From Streptomyces xantholiticus (GTDB taxonomy: Bacteria > Actinomycetota > Actinomycetes > Streptomycetales > Streptomycetaceae): a stretch of DNA of 64,000 bases. Both the position numbers and the translations under genes were made by a program. The stretch spans positions 31,604-95,603 of the forward strand of contig NZ_BMWB01000026.1 of assembly GCF_014651015.1 (NCBI RefSeq), in the 5' to 3' direction. Below, one piece after another: positions 1-7,607 of this stretch (its first letter is position 1; every line of letters begins with the position of its first letter). The notes under the pieces are model-generated. The model was not told the origin of the DNA. It saw only the letters and a list, made by a program, of their open reading frames with translations, and did no database searches.

Positions 1-1865
1 AGCGGCGCGAGCAGCGGCGCCAGGACCATGAACAGGGAGACCAGCGGCAGGCCGACCCGGCCGAAGCGGCCCGAAGGCCCGCGTTCGACGAGGGCGCGGC
101 GGTGCTTCCAGATCGCCTGCATGGTGCCATAGCTCCAGCGGTAGCGCTGCGACCACAGCTGCTGCACGGACTCGGGGGCCTCGGTCCAGGCGCGGGCCTT
201 CTCCGCGTAGACGACCTTCCAGCCGTCGCGGTGCATGGCCATGGTGATGTCGGTGTCCTCGGCGAGGGTGTCCTCGCTCATGCCGCCGACCCGTTCGAGG
301 GCGCTGCGGCGGAAGGCGCCGACGGCGCCGGGGATGGTGGGCATGCAGCCGAGCACGTCGTACATCCGCCGGTCGAGGTTGAAGCCCATCACGTACTCGA
401 TGTGCTGCCAGGCGCCGATGAGGGTGTCGCGGTTGCCGACCTTGGCATTGCCTGCGACGGCGCCCACGCGCGGGTCTCCGAAGGGCTGCACGAGTTCGCG
501 GACGGTGGACGGTTCGAAGACGGTGTCGCCGTCCATCATGACGACGATCTCGTAACGGGCGTTCCTGATGCCGTTGTTGAGGGCGGCGGGTTTGCCCGAG
601 TTCGGCTGCCGCACGACGCGTACGCCGCGCAGCCCCATGCCCTCGACGATGTCGGCGGTGCCGTCGCTGGAGCCGTCGTCGATGACGATGACTTCGAGGG
701 GGTGATCGCTGGCCATCAGCGAGCGCACGGTGTTGGCGATGCATTCGCGTTCGTTGTACGCGGGGACCAGCACGGAGACCGGCCTGGTGATGGGCGGCCC
801 CCAGCTGAAGCCCTTGCGGCGCACCTTTCGGGCATGCGCGAAGGACAGGATCAGCATCAGACCGAAGCGGGCGAAGACCAGCACGCCGATCACGGCCAGG
901 CCGACCACCAGGACCTCGGTGGTGTTCTCGGAGACGGCAACGGCTCCGACGAACGCCTTGCCCTTCCACAGCTCGAGGCCGGTGACCCCGGTGTGGGCGC
1001 TGGGGACGCCGAGCGCCTCGGTGAGGTTGGTGAACCTGTAGCCGCGCTCCTTCATGTCCGGCAGGAAGCGGTCGAGGGCCTCGACGGTCTGGGAGCGGTC
1101 GCCGCCGGAGTCGTGCATCAGCACGATGGAGCCCTCGGTGCCGTCGGGCGTGGCGCGCTCGATGATCGCGTCGGCGCCGGGACGCTTCCAGTCCTCGGAG
1201 TCGGTGTTGTTGAAGGCCGTGATGTAGCCGCGGCTGCCTATGTACTGGGTGACCGGCCAGGACTCGTTGTCGAGGGCGCCGGAGAAGGAGGAGTACGGCG
1301 GCCGGAACAGGGAGGTGCGGATGCCCGCCGAGCCCGCGAGTGCCAGCTGGTTCTGCGACAGCTCCCAGTCGATGCGGTCGGTCGACTGGAACGACAGATC
1401 CGGGTGGTTGAAGGTGTGCAGGCCGATCTCATGGCCTTCACGCACCATCCGTTCGACCAGGTCGGGATGGCGGGATGCCATGGTGCCGGTGACGAAGAAG
1501 ACGGCGTGCGCGTCGTATTCCTTGAGCTTGTCGAGGACCTTCGGCGTCCAGACGGGGTCAGGGCCGTCGTCGAAGGTCAGCACCAGACGCCGGTCGGGGA
1601 TGCCGAGCGCCTTGGGGTTCTGCTTGTCGCGCGCGTCGATGACGGGGCCGCCCGCGAGTATGTGCTCGGGGACCTGGTCCGTGGGTGCCGGGGGGCGGAC
1701 ACGGTGGTCGGCGAGTATCTCGCTGTGCACATAGCCGCGCAGCATCAGCATCGCGAGCAGGGCGACGAGGAAGACCACGGGCAGCAGATAGCGCATGGGC
1801 AGTCTGCGGCGTACGACGCTCTTGGGGTTCCGCCGCGGCGGAACCCCGGGGACGGGGACGGTCAT
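1..1865 (-). CDS. Bifunctional polysaccharide deacetylase / processive GT2 glycosyltransferase (C-terminus cut by window edge)
   Basis: The reading frame runs off the left edge, so the C-terminus is missing. After a short basic N-terminus and one membrane segment comes a NodB-type polysaccharide deacetylase domain. It has TFDDGPDP (metal and catalytic Asp), HTFNHPDL (metal His), RPPYSS and LMHDSGGDRS. A second membrane span follows, then a GT2 domain with VLVPAYNE, DDGSSDGTAD, MMDGDT and the QRYRW motif of processive beta-glycosyltransferases such as NodC, IcaA and cellulose synthase. From the families, it should polymerise a UDP-sugar, possibly GlcNAc, at the membrane and deacetylate the product outside. 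The polymer itself cannot be told from sequence. The ATG at 1865 directly follows the stop of the upstream gene, so the two are probably co-translated. Confidence 0.9.
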   Translation of the reverse strand, partial: MTVPVPGVPPRRNPKSVVRRRLPMRYLLPVVFLVALLAMLMLRGYVHSEILADHRVRPPAPTDQVPEHILAGGPVIDARDKQNPKALGIPDRRLVLTFDDGPDPVWTPKVLDKLKEYDAHAVFFVTGTMASRHPDLVERMVREGHEIGLHTFNHPDLSFQSTDRIDWELSQNQLALAGSAGIRTSLFRPPYSSFSGALDNESWPVTQYIGSRGYITAFNNTDSEDWKRPGADAIIERATPDGTEGSIVLMHDSGGDRSQTVEALDRFLPDMKERGYRFTNLTEALGVPSAHTGVTGLELWKGKAFVGAVAVSENTTEVLVVGLAVIGVLVFARFGLMLILSFAHARKVRRKGFSWGPPITRPVSVLVPAYNERECIANTVRSLMASDHPLEVIVIDDGSSDGTADIVEGMGLRGVRVVRQPNSGKPAALNNGIRNARYEIVVMMDGDTVFEPSTVRELVQPFGDPRVGAVAGNAKVGNRDTLIGAWQHIEYVMGFNLDRRMYDVLGCMPTIPGAVGAFRRSALERVGGMSEDTLAEDTDITMAMHRDGWKVVYAEKARAWTEAPESVQQLWSQRYRWSYGTMQAIWKHRRALVERGPSGRFGRVGLPLVSLFMVLAPLLAP

Positions 1866-2528
1866 TTACGGTGCGCCTTCTTGCACGGGCTGTCGGGGGG
1901 AGCCGCTGCTGGGAGCGGCGGGCTCCGCGGGGCCGGGGCCGCCGGAAGGGGTGACACCGGAAGAGGAAGCGCCGGCGCCTGGAGCGGCCGGACTCGCGGC
2001 CGGTTCCGTGCCGGTGCCGCCGCTCGGTGGCGGCGCGGACGGGGAAGCGGAGGCGGACGCCGGCGCGGCGGGCAGCGAGCGGCCGCCGCCCGTGGTGCCC
2101 GACGGCAGGGGCAGCACGGCGCCGGCGGAGTCCGCGGGGGCGGGGCTGCCCGGAGGGGCGTTGGGTGTGGCCACCGTGGACCCACGGCCGGTCGGGGCGG
2201 GTTGGATCTCGACCTGCTCGGGCTTCTTGTCCCTCACCTGTCCGAGACCGGGCATCCAGGGTGCGCTGGAGTCGCCGCCGAGCAGGGCGGCGACGAGCGT
2301 GATCGCGTAGCAGGCACAGGCGGCGGCCAGCACCCAGCCGATACGGCGGAACTTCTTGCTGCGCCGGCCGCTCTCGTCGACGAAGACCGGCCCTTCGGCA
2401 CTGTCCGGGGCGACGATCGGCTCGATGGGCAGATCCCGCAGTTTCCGGCCGAGGCCGTCGAGTTGAATGGTCACCTCGTGCGGCTCGTGCGTGTAACCGG
2501 TACCGACGTTTTCTTGCCAATTTTCCAT
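1866..2528 (-). CDS. Small membrane protein with Pro/Gly/Ser-rich tail
   Basis: A 220-residue protein of unrecognised family. About 70 cytoplasmic residues lead to one hydrophobic segment around residues 70-90 (WVLAAACACYAITLVAALLG). The rest is a low-complexity tail rich in Pro, Gly, Ala and Ser, expected outside the membrane. I chose the ATG at 2528 because a G-rich Shine-Dalgarno-like run lies about 13 bases upstream; the in-frame extension further upstream looks non-coding. Its stop abuts the start of the deacetylase/glycosyltransferase gene, so it may be an accessory subunit of that synthase. That role is inferred from position only. Confidence 0.7.
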   Translation of the reverse strand: MENWQENVGTGYTHEPHEVTIQLDGLGRKLRDLPIEPIVAPDSAEGPVFVDESGRRSKKFRRIGWVLAAACACYAITLVAALLGGDSSAPWMPGLGQVRDKKPEQVEIQPAPTGRGSTVATPNAPPGSPAPADSAGAVLPLPSGTTGGGRSLPAAPASASASPSAPPPSGGTGTEPAASPAAPGAGASSSGVTPSGGPGPAEPAAPSSGSPRQPVQEGAP

Positions 2529-2883
2529 GGCTTGTGGCACATCCCCCCACTGACTGGAATCGGGTGCGCGCACAGCTGACCGGCCGCTTCCGGACGTGGG
2601 TCCCCAACCCTGCCCGAGCGCTTCTACCCCACTCACTCACCCGGTCCATGAATGTAGCGCACCCTCGATGGGCCCCGCGCGCCGCAGTCAGCTGTTGTCA
2701 CACATCAGCGACATATCACTTTCCGGCAACCATCGGCCTGGCGTTCTTTCCAGCCACGCTTCGCGGGGGGCGAATCGGTGGACCACTTCCGGCATCGGCG
2801 TCGCCCGCGTCGCCCCCGCCGACGTATACGGCTTCGTCGGCGAGCGCGTTCAACGGGATCCAGGCCGGCCCGGCCCTCGCGTA
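2529..2883. other. Gene-free stretch upstream of the membrane protein gene
   Basis: No convincing coding frame. The first part should hold the promoter of the minus-strand gene starting at 2528. No tRNA or clear repeat was seen. Confidence 0.4.
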
Positions 2884-3125
2884 GCCGGACCGCCACCGGC
2901 GACTTTGGAGCACAGCGCTCCGCCGGGGTCACCCATGTCGTGCAGGCAGTCGAAGACGCAGGCGAGATCGCAGCCGTCGCCGGGAAGGTCCTGGCCAAAG
3001 CGGCAGCGAAGACGATGTTCCCGAAGAGACCTTCCGCAGCCGCAAGGACGACCGACCGGTCCATCGGTGCACCGGTGACGGCCGAACCCGTCGATCGTGG
3101 ACGCCGGGCAGGCATGGAACCGCCC
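2884..3125 (-). pseudogene. Remnant of a SAM-dependent methyltransferase gene
   Basis: No intact frame exists here, but pieces of a class I methyltransferase can be read in two minus-strand frames. One frame gives PASTIDGFGRHR, which resembles the family's PxSxFxGFDYH segment. It later gives DLACVFDCLHDMGDP, very like the family's YDLV(C)FFDCLHDMGDP. Between them the neighbouring frame gives AAAEGLFGNIVFAAALARTFP, resembling AAEAGVxDRVxFExAxAKxFP. At least two frameshifts are therefore implied. The glycine-rich SAM motif I and the C-terminal half are absent. The boundaries are approximate. It lies just beyond the terminator of ssrA. The recognition is from family memory and was not aligned. 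Confidence 0.55.
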
Positions 3126-3197
3126 GCCGTCTGAGCCGCCGGCCGCTGGTGCACGTACGGGCGGACCGGTCTCTGCTGTCGACGCCCGTCGACGGAA

Positions 3198-3237
3198 AGG
3201 CCTCCGGCCCGCGGATGTTTCCGCGGGCCGGAGGCCT
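3198..3237 (-). terminator. Terminator of ssrA
   Basis: A perfect 18-bp inverted repeat (3198-3215 and 3220-3237) with a 4-base loop. On the minus strand it is followed by CTTTCC, consistent with an intrinsic terminator about 12 bases after the tmRNA 3' end. Confidence 0.85.
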
Positions 3238-3249
3238 ACATGGGATGAG

Positions 3250-3616
3250 TGGAGATGGCGGGAATCGAACCCGCGTCCAACGGTGCAGAATCAGGGCTTC
3301 TCCGTGTGCAGTCCGCTGCGATTTTCTCGGCCCCGGAGATCACGCGGACAAGTCTCCGACGGGCTCAGTCACTGTTTGTTTTCCCTCTGCTCCCCGTGAC
3401 CGGGCTCAGAGGTTTAGTTCCCTAGCTGATGCCAGGATCCGGGTCGGGAACAGCCCCGGGCTGACACTTCGCAAGTCGCTACTTAGGCAGCGAGGGCGAA
3501 GGAATCGCGCTTGGTGTTGGCGATTATTGGTTGCGACATATGGTTTACGAGATCATTGCCGCTTCCTCGACACGCTTCCCCTGCTTCGACATCCGCTGTC
3601 GAAACCGATCATCCCC
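3250..3616 (-). ncRNA. ssrA: Transfer-messenger RNA (tmRNA)
   Basis: Rescues stalled ribosomes together with SmpB and tags the nascent peptide for proteolysis. The 5' end GGGGATG (3616-3610) pairs with CATCTCC at the 3' end (3257-3251) to form the acceptor stem, and the T-arm reads GGGTTCGATTCC. The terminal CCA is not encoded; CTC follows the discriminator base instead, so CCA would be added post-transcriptionally. The tag frame lies at 3521-3483 and encodes ANTKRDSFALAA followed by TAA, with the Leu-Ala-Ala end seen by Clp proteases. The length of about 367 nt is typical of actinobacteria. smpB lies about 100 bases upstream on the same strand. Confidence 0.97.
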
Positions 3617-3716
3617 ATGTTGATTTTTCAAGCCCCTGAGGGGCGGCGCCCCACCGTGCGGGGCAGGTGCCATCGTACGTGACCAACGCACCCGGATGCC
3701 AGCGTATTCCCCGCGG

Positions 3717-4196
3717 TCAGCCGCGCTGGCGCCGCCGTGCCGCCGACACCGCGCGGTCCGCCTCGCGGCGGTCCTGCTTCTCGCGCAGCGTCTGCCGCTT
3801 GTCGTACTCCTTCTTGCCCTTCGCCAGCGCGATCTCGACCTTCGCCCGGCCGTCCTTGAAGTACAGCGCCAGCGGCACGATCGTGTGCCCGGTCTCCTGC
3901 GACTTCGACTGGAGCTTGTCGATCTCCACCCGGTGCATCAGCAGCTTCCGCTTGCGGCGGGCGCTGTGGTTGGTCCAGGTGCCCTGGCTGTACTCCGGCA
4001 CATGGACGTTGTGCAGCCACGCCTCGTTGCCGTCGATCTGGACGAAGCCGTCGACCAGCGAGGCCCGCCCCTGACGCAGCGACTTCACCTCGGTACCCAT
4101 CAGCACGAGGCCGCACTCGTAGGTGTCGAGAATGTGGTAGTCGTGCCGCGCCTTCTTGTTCTGCGCGATCAGTTTGCGCCCTGTTTCCTTAGCCAT
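3717..4196 (-). CDS. smpB: SsrA-binding protein SmpB
   Basis: A 159-residue protein with the normal SmpB length and a small OB-fold body. It shows the conserved N-terminal region IAQNKKARHDY, then GTEVKSLRQG and SLVDGF. The basic C-terminal tail (KGKKEYDKRQTLREKQDRRE) enters the mRNA path of a stalled ribosome. It binds the tRNA-like domain of tmRNA and delivers it to the A site. It starts 18 bases after the stop of the processing protease gene, so the two are likely co-transcribed. ssrA follows directly, which keeps both trans-translation components together. Confidence 0.97.
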   Translation of the reverse strand: MAKETGRKLIAQNKKARHDYHILDTYECGLVLMGTEVKSLRQGRASLVDGFVQIDGNEAWLHNVHVPEYSQGTWTNHSARRKRKLLMHRVEIDKLQSKSQETGHTIVPLALYFKDGRAKVEIALAKGKKEYDKRQTLREKQDRREADRAVSAARRRQRG

Positions 4197-4214
4197 AGTG
4201 CGGTCATTTTCGCA

Positions 4215-5372
4215 CTACGACCCACCTCCGAGGCCACTCAATACCGTCTGCGCCCGTTTTTCCGCGCCCTCGGGCGCCACCAGGTCGGGCGCGATGCCCT
4301 TGCCGTCCACACTGTGACCCGACGGAGTGCGGTAGTGACCGACGGTGAGCTCGGCGACCGATCCGTCGGGGAGCTTGCTCGGCATCTGCACCGAGCCCTT
4401 GCCGAAGGTGCGGGTACCCACCGTGACGGCACGGCCACGGTCCTTGAGTGCCCCGGTGACCAGCTCTGCGGCGCTCATGGTGCCCGCGTCGACGAGGGTG
4501 ACGACGGGCCGCTCGGTGTCGCCGCCCTGCCGGGCGTGGAGGGCCAGCTGCTCGCCGCGTACGTCGTACGTGGCGACCAGGCCGCCGTCGAGGAAGGCCG
4601 ATGCGGCTGTGACCGCCTCGGAGACCAGGCCGCCGTCATTGCCCCGCAGATCGAGGAGGACACCGGAGCCCGCGGGCGCCTCGCGCACGGCCTTCCTGAC
4701 CCGCTCGCCGGAGCCCTTGGTGAACGAGGAGACCCTGATCACCACGGCGCCGTCGGGCAGACGTTCCACGGTGACGGTCTCGGTGGTCAGCAGGGCCCGC
4801 GTGAGGGTCCGGGACCAGCGACGCCCGTCCCGCTCCAGCTCCAGGGTCACATCGGTGCCGCTGCTGCCGCGGAGCAGCGCCACGACCTCCGTGACGGGGC
4901 GGCGGGCGACGTCGCTGCCGTCGATCGCGAGGAGCCGGTCACCGGCCCTGATCCCGGCCCGCTCCGCGGGACTGTCCGGCTGCACCCTGGCGACCTCGAC
5001 CCGGCCTTCCGAGGTGCGTCTCGCGCCCAGACCGACGCCGGTGTACTCGCCCTCGAGCGCCTTCCGGAACTCCTCGTACTCCTGCTTGTCGTACACGGCG
5101 CCCCAGCGGTCGCCGCTGCGACTGACGACCTCCTCGGCCGCCTCCGTACCCGACTTGCCCTTCGCCGCCGCCTCTGCGGCGGCCCGTGCCACGTCCTCGC
5201 GGTCCACGGTCGCCACGGCGGCACGGGCGGAGAGCGGGCCGGGTGCGGAGTGGTCGTCGTGCGGCAGGCAGTTGGTGGCCGCGGCCGTGGCGAGGACGAC
5301 TCCGAAGACCAATGTCAGGGCAGCCCCGCGGCGGATGCCGTGGGGCCGGGGACTGAACTCGGGGCCCGACAT
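4215..5372 (-). CDS. S41-family carboxy-terminal processing protease with PDZ domain
   Basis: A 385-residue exported protease. A hydrophobic stretch (LTLVFGVVLATAAA) near residue 20 acts as signal peptide or anchor. The next Cys is in a poor lipobox context, so lipoprotein status is doubtful. A PDZ domain (about residues 105-185, with YTGVGLG and AERAGIRAGDRLLAIDG) precedes the tail-specific protease core. The nucleophile Ser is in GTMSAAELV and the general-base Lys in TFGKGSVQ. The LDLRGNDGG strand is also typical. It probably trims or degrades envelope proteins. It sits between ftsEX, separated by a terminator, and smpB, which follows by 18 bases. Confidence 0.93.
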   Translation of the reverse strand: MSGPEFSPRPHGIRRGAALTLVFGVVLATAAATNCLPHDDHSAPGPLSARAAVATVDREDVARAAAEAAAKGKSGTEAAEEVVSRSGDRWGAVYDKQEYEEFRKALEGEYTGVGLGARRTSEGRVEVARVQPDSPAERAGIRAGDRLLAIDGSDVARRPVTEVVALLRGSSGTDVTLELERDGRRWSRTLTRALLTTETVTVERLPDGAVVIRVSSFTKGSGERVRKAVREAPAGSGVLLDLRGNDGGLVSEAVTAASAFLDGGLVATYDVRGEQLALHARQGGDTERPVVTLVDAGTMSAAELVTGALKDRGRAVTVGTRTFGKGSVQMPSKLPDGSVAELTVGHYRTPSGHSVDGKGIAPDLVAPEGAEKRAQTVLSGLGGGS

Positions 5373-5396
5373 GGCGTTGAGTCTAGGACAAGCAAA

Positions 5397-5429
5397 GGGC
5401 GCCGTACGGACGTTGCCCGCACGGCGCCC
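5397..5429 (-). terminator. Terminator after ftsEX
   Basis: Perfect 9-bp arms (5397-5405 and 5421-5429) followed on the minus strand by a short T-rich run. It lies just beyond the ftsX stop, separating ftsEX from the protease-smpB unit. Confidence 0.7.
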
Positions 5430-5439
5430 GGGGCGCTTG

Positions 5440-6357
5440 TCACACCTTCAGGTACTTGCGCAATGCGACGAAAGCGGCCACGGCGGGCATCAGCAGCCCG
5501 ATCGCCAGCACCAGGGGCAACTTGGTGACCACGGCGTCCCAGCCGATGAAGTTGACCAGCTGCATCTTCTCGGAGAGCGCCAGACCGTGGTCGATCAGGA
5601 AGTAACGGCCCACCAGCAGCATCATGGAGGCGACCACGCCGCCCAACAGGCCCGCGAAGGCGGCCTCCATGATGAACGGCATCTGGATGTAGAAGCTCGA
5701 GGCACCGACGAGCCGCATGATGCCGGTCTCACGCCTACGGCTGAACGCCGAAACGCGCACGGTGTTGACGATGAGCATCAGCGCAATGATCAGCATCAGA
5801 CCCATGACGAAGATCGCGGCGACGTTCATGCCGTTCATCAGGGAGAACAGGTTCTCCAGGATGTTGCGCTGGTCCTGAACCGACTGCACACCGTCACGGC
5901 CGGCGAACGCGGTCGCCACGACCTTGTACTTCTCAGGGTCGTCGAGTTTCACTCGGAACGACTCCTGCATCTGGTCCGGGGTGATCGTGGACGCGATGGG
6001 GGTGTCGCCGTACTGCTCGCGGTAGTGCTTGTACGCCTCTTCCGCCGTCTCGTGATGGACCGTGTCGACGACGTCCATCTTCTTCAGATCGGCCTCGATC
6101 TGCTCCTTCTGCGGGGTGGTGACGGCGCCCTTGGAGCACTGGGGCGAGGTCGCCGCGTCGTTCTTGTTGCAGAGGAAGATGGAGACGTTGACCTTGTCGT
6201 ACCAGAAGTCCTTCATCGTGCTGACCTGCTCGCGCATGAGCAGCGCACCGCCGAATAGGGCGAGTGAGAGGGCTACGGAGACGATCACCGCGAAGGTCAT
6301 CGTGAGATTGCGGCGGAGACCGACCCCGATCTCCGACATCACGAACTGGGCGCGCAT
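5440..6357 (-). CDS. ftsX: Cell-division protein FtsX
   Basis: A 305-residue permease-like subunit of FtsEX, which activates peptidoglycan hydrolases during division or sporulation. Membrane topology is typical: TM1 near residues 20-40, a large extracellular loop, then three more spans (VAAIFVMGLMLIIALMLIV, a second in the AFAGLLGGVVASMMLLVG region, and the C-terminal LVLAIGLLMPAVAAFVAL). The loop contains two Cys (FLCNKN and SPQCSKG) that could form a disulfide. The gene starts 40 bases after the ftsE stop, in the same operon. The ATG at 6357 leads straight into the conserved MRAQFVMSEIGVGLRRNL start. Confidence 0.96.
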   Translation of the reverse strand: MRAQFVMSEIGVGLRRNLTMTFAVIVSVALSLALFGGALLMREQVSTMKDFWYDKVNVSIFLCNKNDAATSPQCSKGAVTTPQKEQIEADLKKMDVVDTVHHETAEEAYKHYREQYGDTPIASTITPDQMQESFRVKLDDPEKYKVVATAFAGRDGVQSVQDQRNILENLFSLMNGMNVAAIFVMGLMLIIALMLIVNTVRVSAFSRRRETGIMRLVGASSFYIQMPFIMEAAFAGLLGGVVASMMLLVGRYFLIDHGLALSEKMQLVNFIGWDAVVTKLPLVLAIGLLMPAVAAFVALRKYLKV

Positions 6358-6397
6358 GGCGTGCTGTCAGCCTTTCAGTCTTGCAGTCTGTCCGGGC

Positions 6398-7087
6398 TCA
6401 GTGCTGGTAGCCGTAGACGCCACGTGCCTGGTCGCGGACGAGACGGCCCTTCTCGAGCTCGATGACGCGCTTGCGCATCTGGTCGACGATGTTCTGATCG
6501 TGGGTCGCCATGATCACGGTGGTGCCGGTGCGGTTGATCCTGTCGAGCAGCTTCATGATGCCGACGGAGGTCTGCGGGTCGAGGTTTCCCGTCGGCTCGT
6601 CCGCGATGAGCAGCATGGGGCGGTTGACGAAGGCCCGGGCGATCGCCACCCGCTGCTGCTCGCCACCGGAGAGCTCGCCGGGCATCCGGTCCTCCTTGCC
6701 GCCGAGACCGACGAGGTCGAGCACCTGGGGCACGGCCTTGCGGATCTCACCACGCGGCTTGCCGATGACCTCCTGTGCGAACGCCACGTTCTCCGCGACG
6801 GTCTTGTTGGGCAGCAGGCGGAAGTCCTGGAAGACGGTGCCCAACTGGCGGCGCATCTGCGGCACCTTCCAGTTGGAGAGCCGGGCCAGGTCCTTGCCGA
6901 GGACGTGGACCATGCCCTGGCTGGCGCGCTCCTCACGCAGCACCAGCCGCAGGAACGTCGACTTGCCGGAACCGGACGAGCCCACGAGGAAGACGAACTC
7001 GCCCTTCTCGATCTCGAGGGAGACGTCGCGCAGGGCAGGTCGGTTCTGCCTGGGGTATGTCTTGGAGACGTTGTCGAATCGGATCAC
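6398..7087 (-). CDS. ftsE: Cell-division ATP-binding protein FtsE
   Basis: A 229-residue ABC ATPase of normal FtsE length. Walker A is GSSGSGKST, the signature is LSGGEQQRVAIARA, Walker B is LLIADEPTGNLDP, and the H-loop is IMATHDQ. It couples ATP hydrolysis to FtsX in the division machinery. It starts with ATG at 7087 and is the first gene of the ftsE-ftsX unit. A 249-base divergent region separates it from the small zinc-ribbon gene. Confidence 0.97.
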   Translation of the reverse strand: MIRFDNVSKTYPRQNRPALRDVSLEIEKGEFVFLVGSSGSGKSTFLRLVLREERASQGMVHVLGKDLARLSNWKVPQMRRQLGTVFQDFRLLPNKTVAENVAFAQEVIGKPRGEIRKAVPQVLDLVGLGGKEDRMPGELSGGEQQRVAIARAFVNRPMLLIADEPTGNLDPQTSVGIMKLLDRINRTGTTVIMATHDQNIVDQMRKRVIELEKGRLVRDQARGVYGYQH

Positions 7088-7336
7088 GGGTGCACCACGG
7101 TCGGCCGGGAGTAGGTGAGCGTGACCTTACGCGACTGCGACGCGGCCGCGCAGTCCCCGCCCTGACTTGCGCGTTTTGTCCGTTCGTGGATCGGGGGCAA
7201 ATCCGACGGCCCGCGCCGAAAAGCGCGCGAGCTGGCACAGTGGTAGGGGAACAGTCGCGTTTCCCTGGGCGTTGTCGGGAGAGAAATGTGCTTGCGGTCC
7301 GCGCCTGCGGCCCGGCGCGCGGGAGGAGGAGAGCGC

Positions 7337-7528
7337 ATGACCTACGACCGATTGGTGTGCGCCAACTGCGCGGCACCCGTCGCCGAAGGCCGCTGCCCGG
7401 TCTGCCGGGCAAATCGTGAACGGCTGCAGCAGGACGGGCCCTTCGCCGGCCTGAGCCCGGCGGCTCTGCTGGCCCTGCTGGTGCTACTGGTGGCCGCGGT
7501 GGCCCTCCTGGCGGCGCAGACCGCGTAG
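7337..7528 (+). CDS. Small zinc-ribbon membrane protein
   Basis: A 63-residue protein starting at an ATG preceded by a strong GGAGGAGGAGAG ribosome binding site. The N-terminal half has CANC and CPVC pairs, a likely Zn ribbon. The C-terminal half is one hydrophobic helix (LLALLVLLVAAVALLAAQ). It is therefore a tail-anchored protein with its metal site in the cytoplasm. The family is unknown to me. It is transcribed divergently from ftsEX and ends at a shared terminator with the next gene. A longer frame from 7286 lacks a ribosome binding site. Confidence 0.8.
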   Translation: MTYDRLVCANCAAPVAEGRCPVCRANRERLQQDGPFAGLSPAALLALLVLLVAAVALLAAQTA

Positions 7529-7546
7529 GCGGTCGTCCGGAGACGC

Positions 7547-7583
7547 GGAAGGGCCCGAGGTGCTCGGCACCTCGGGCCCTTCC
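7547..7583. terminator. Bidirectional terminator between convergent genes
   Basis: Perfect 17-bp arms (7547-7563, 7567-7583) around a 3-base loop, placed between the convergent zinc-ribbon and LAETG-protein genes. Confidence 0.88.
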
Positions 7584-7607
7584 TTCGTCCGTTACCGCCC
7601 GTGTCGC

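Noticed and set aside
102..2579. A long plus-strand open frame opposite the deacetylase/glycosyltransferase gene
   Set aside because: It is the complement of a gene with clear catalytic motifs. Such shadows are expected at this GC content, and it has no ribosome binding site or recognisable domain.
2705..3154. An intact 149-codon gene beside tmRNA
   Set aside because: The frame itself has no domain; methyltransferase-like pieces are split across two frames, which fits decay better than a gene.
5373..5396. Lipoprotein processing site in the tail-specific protease
   Set aside because: The Cys after the hydrophobic stretch is in ATNC, which does not fit the lipobox.
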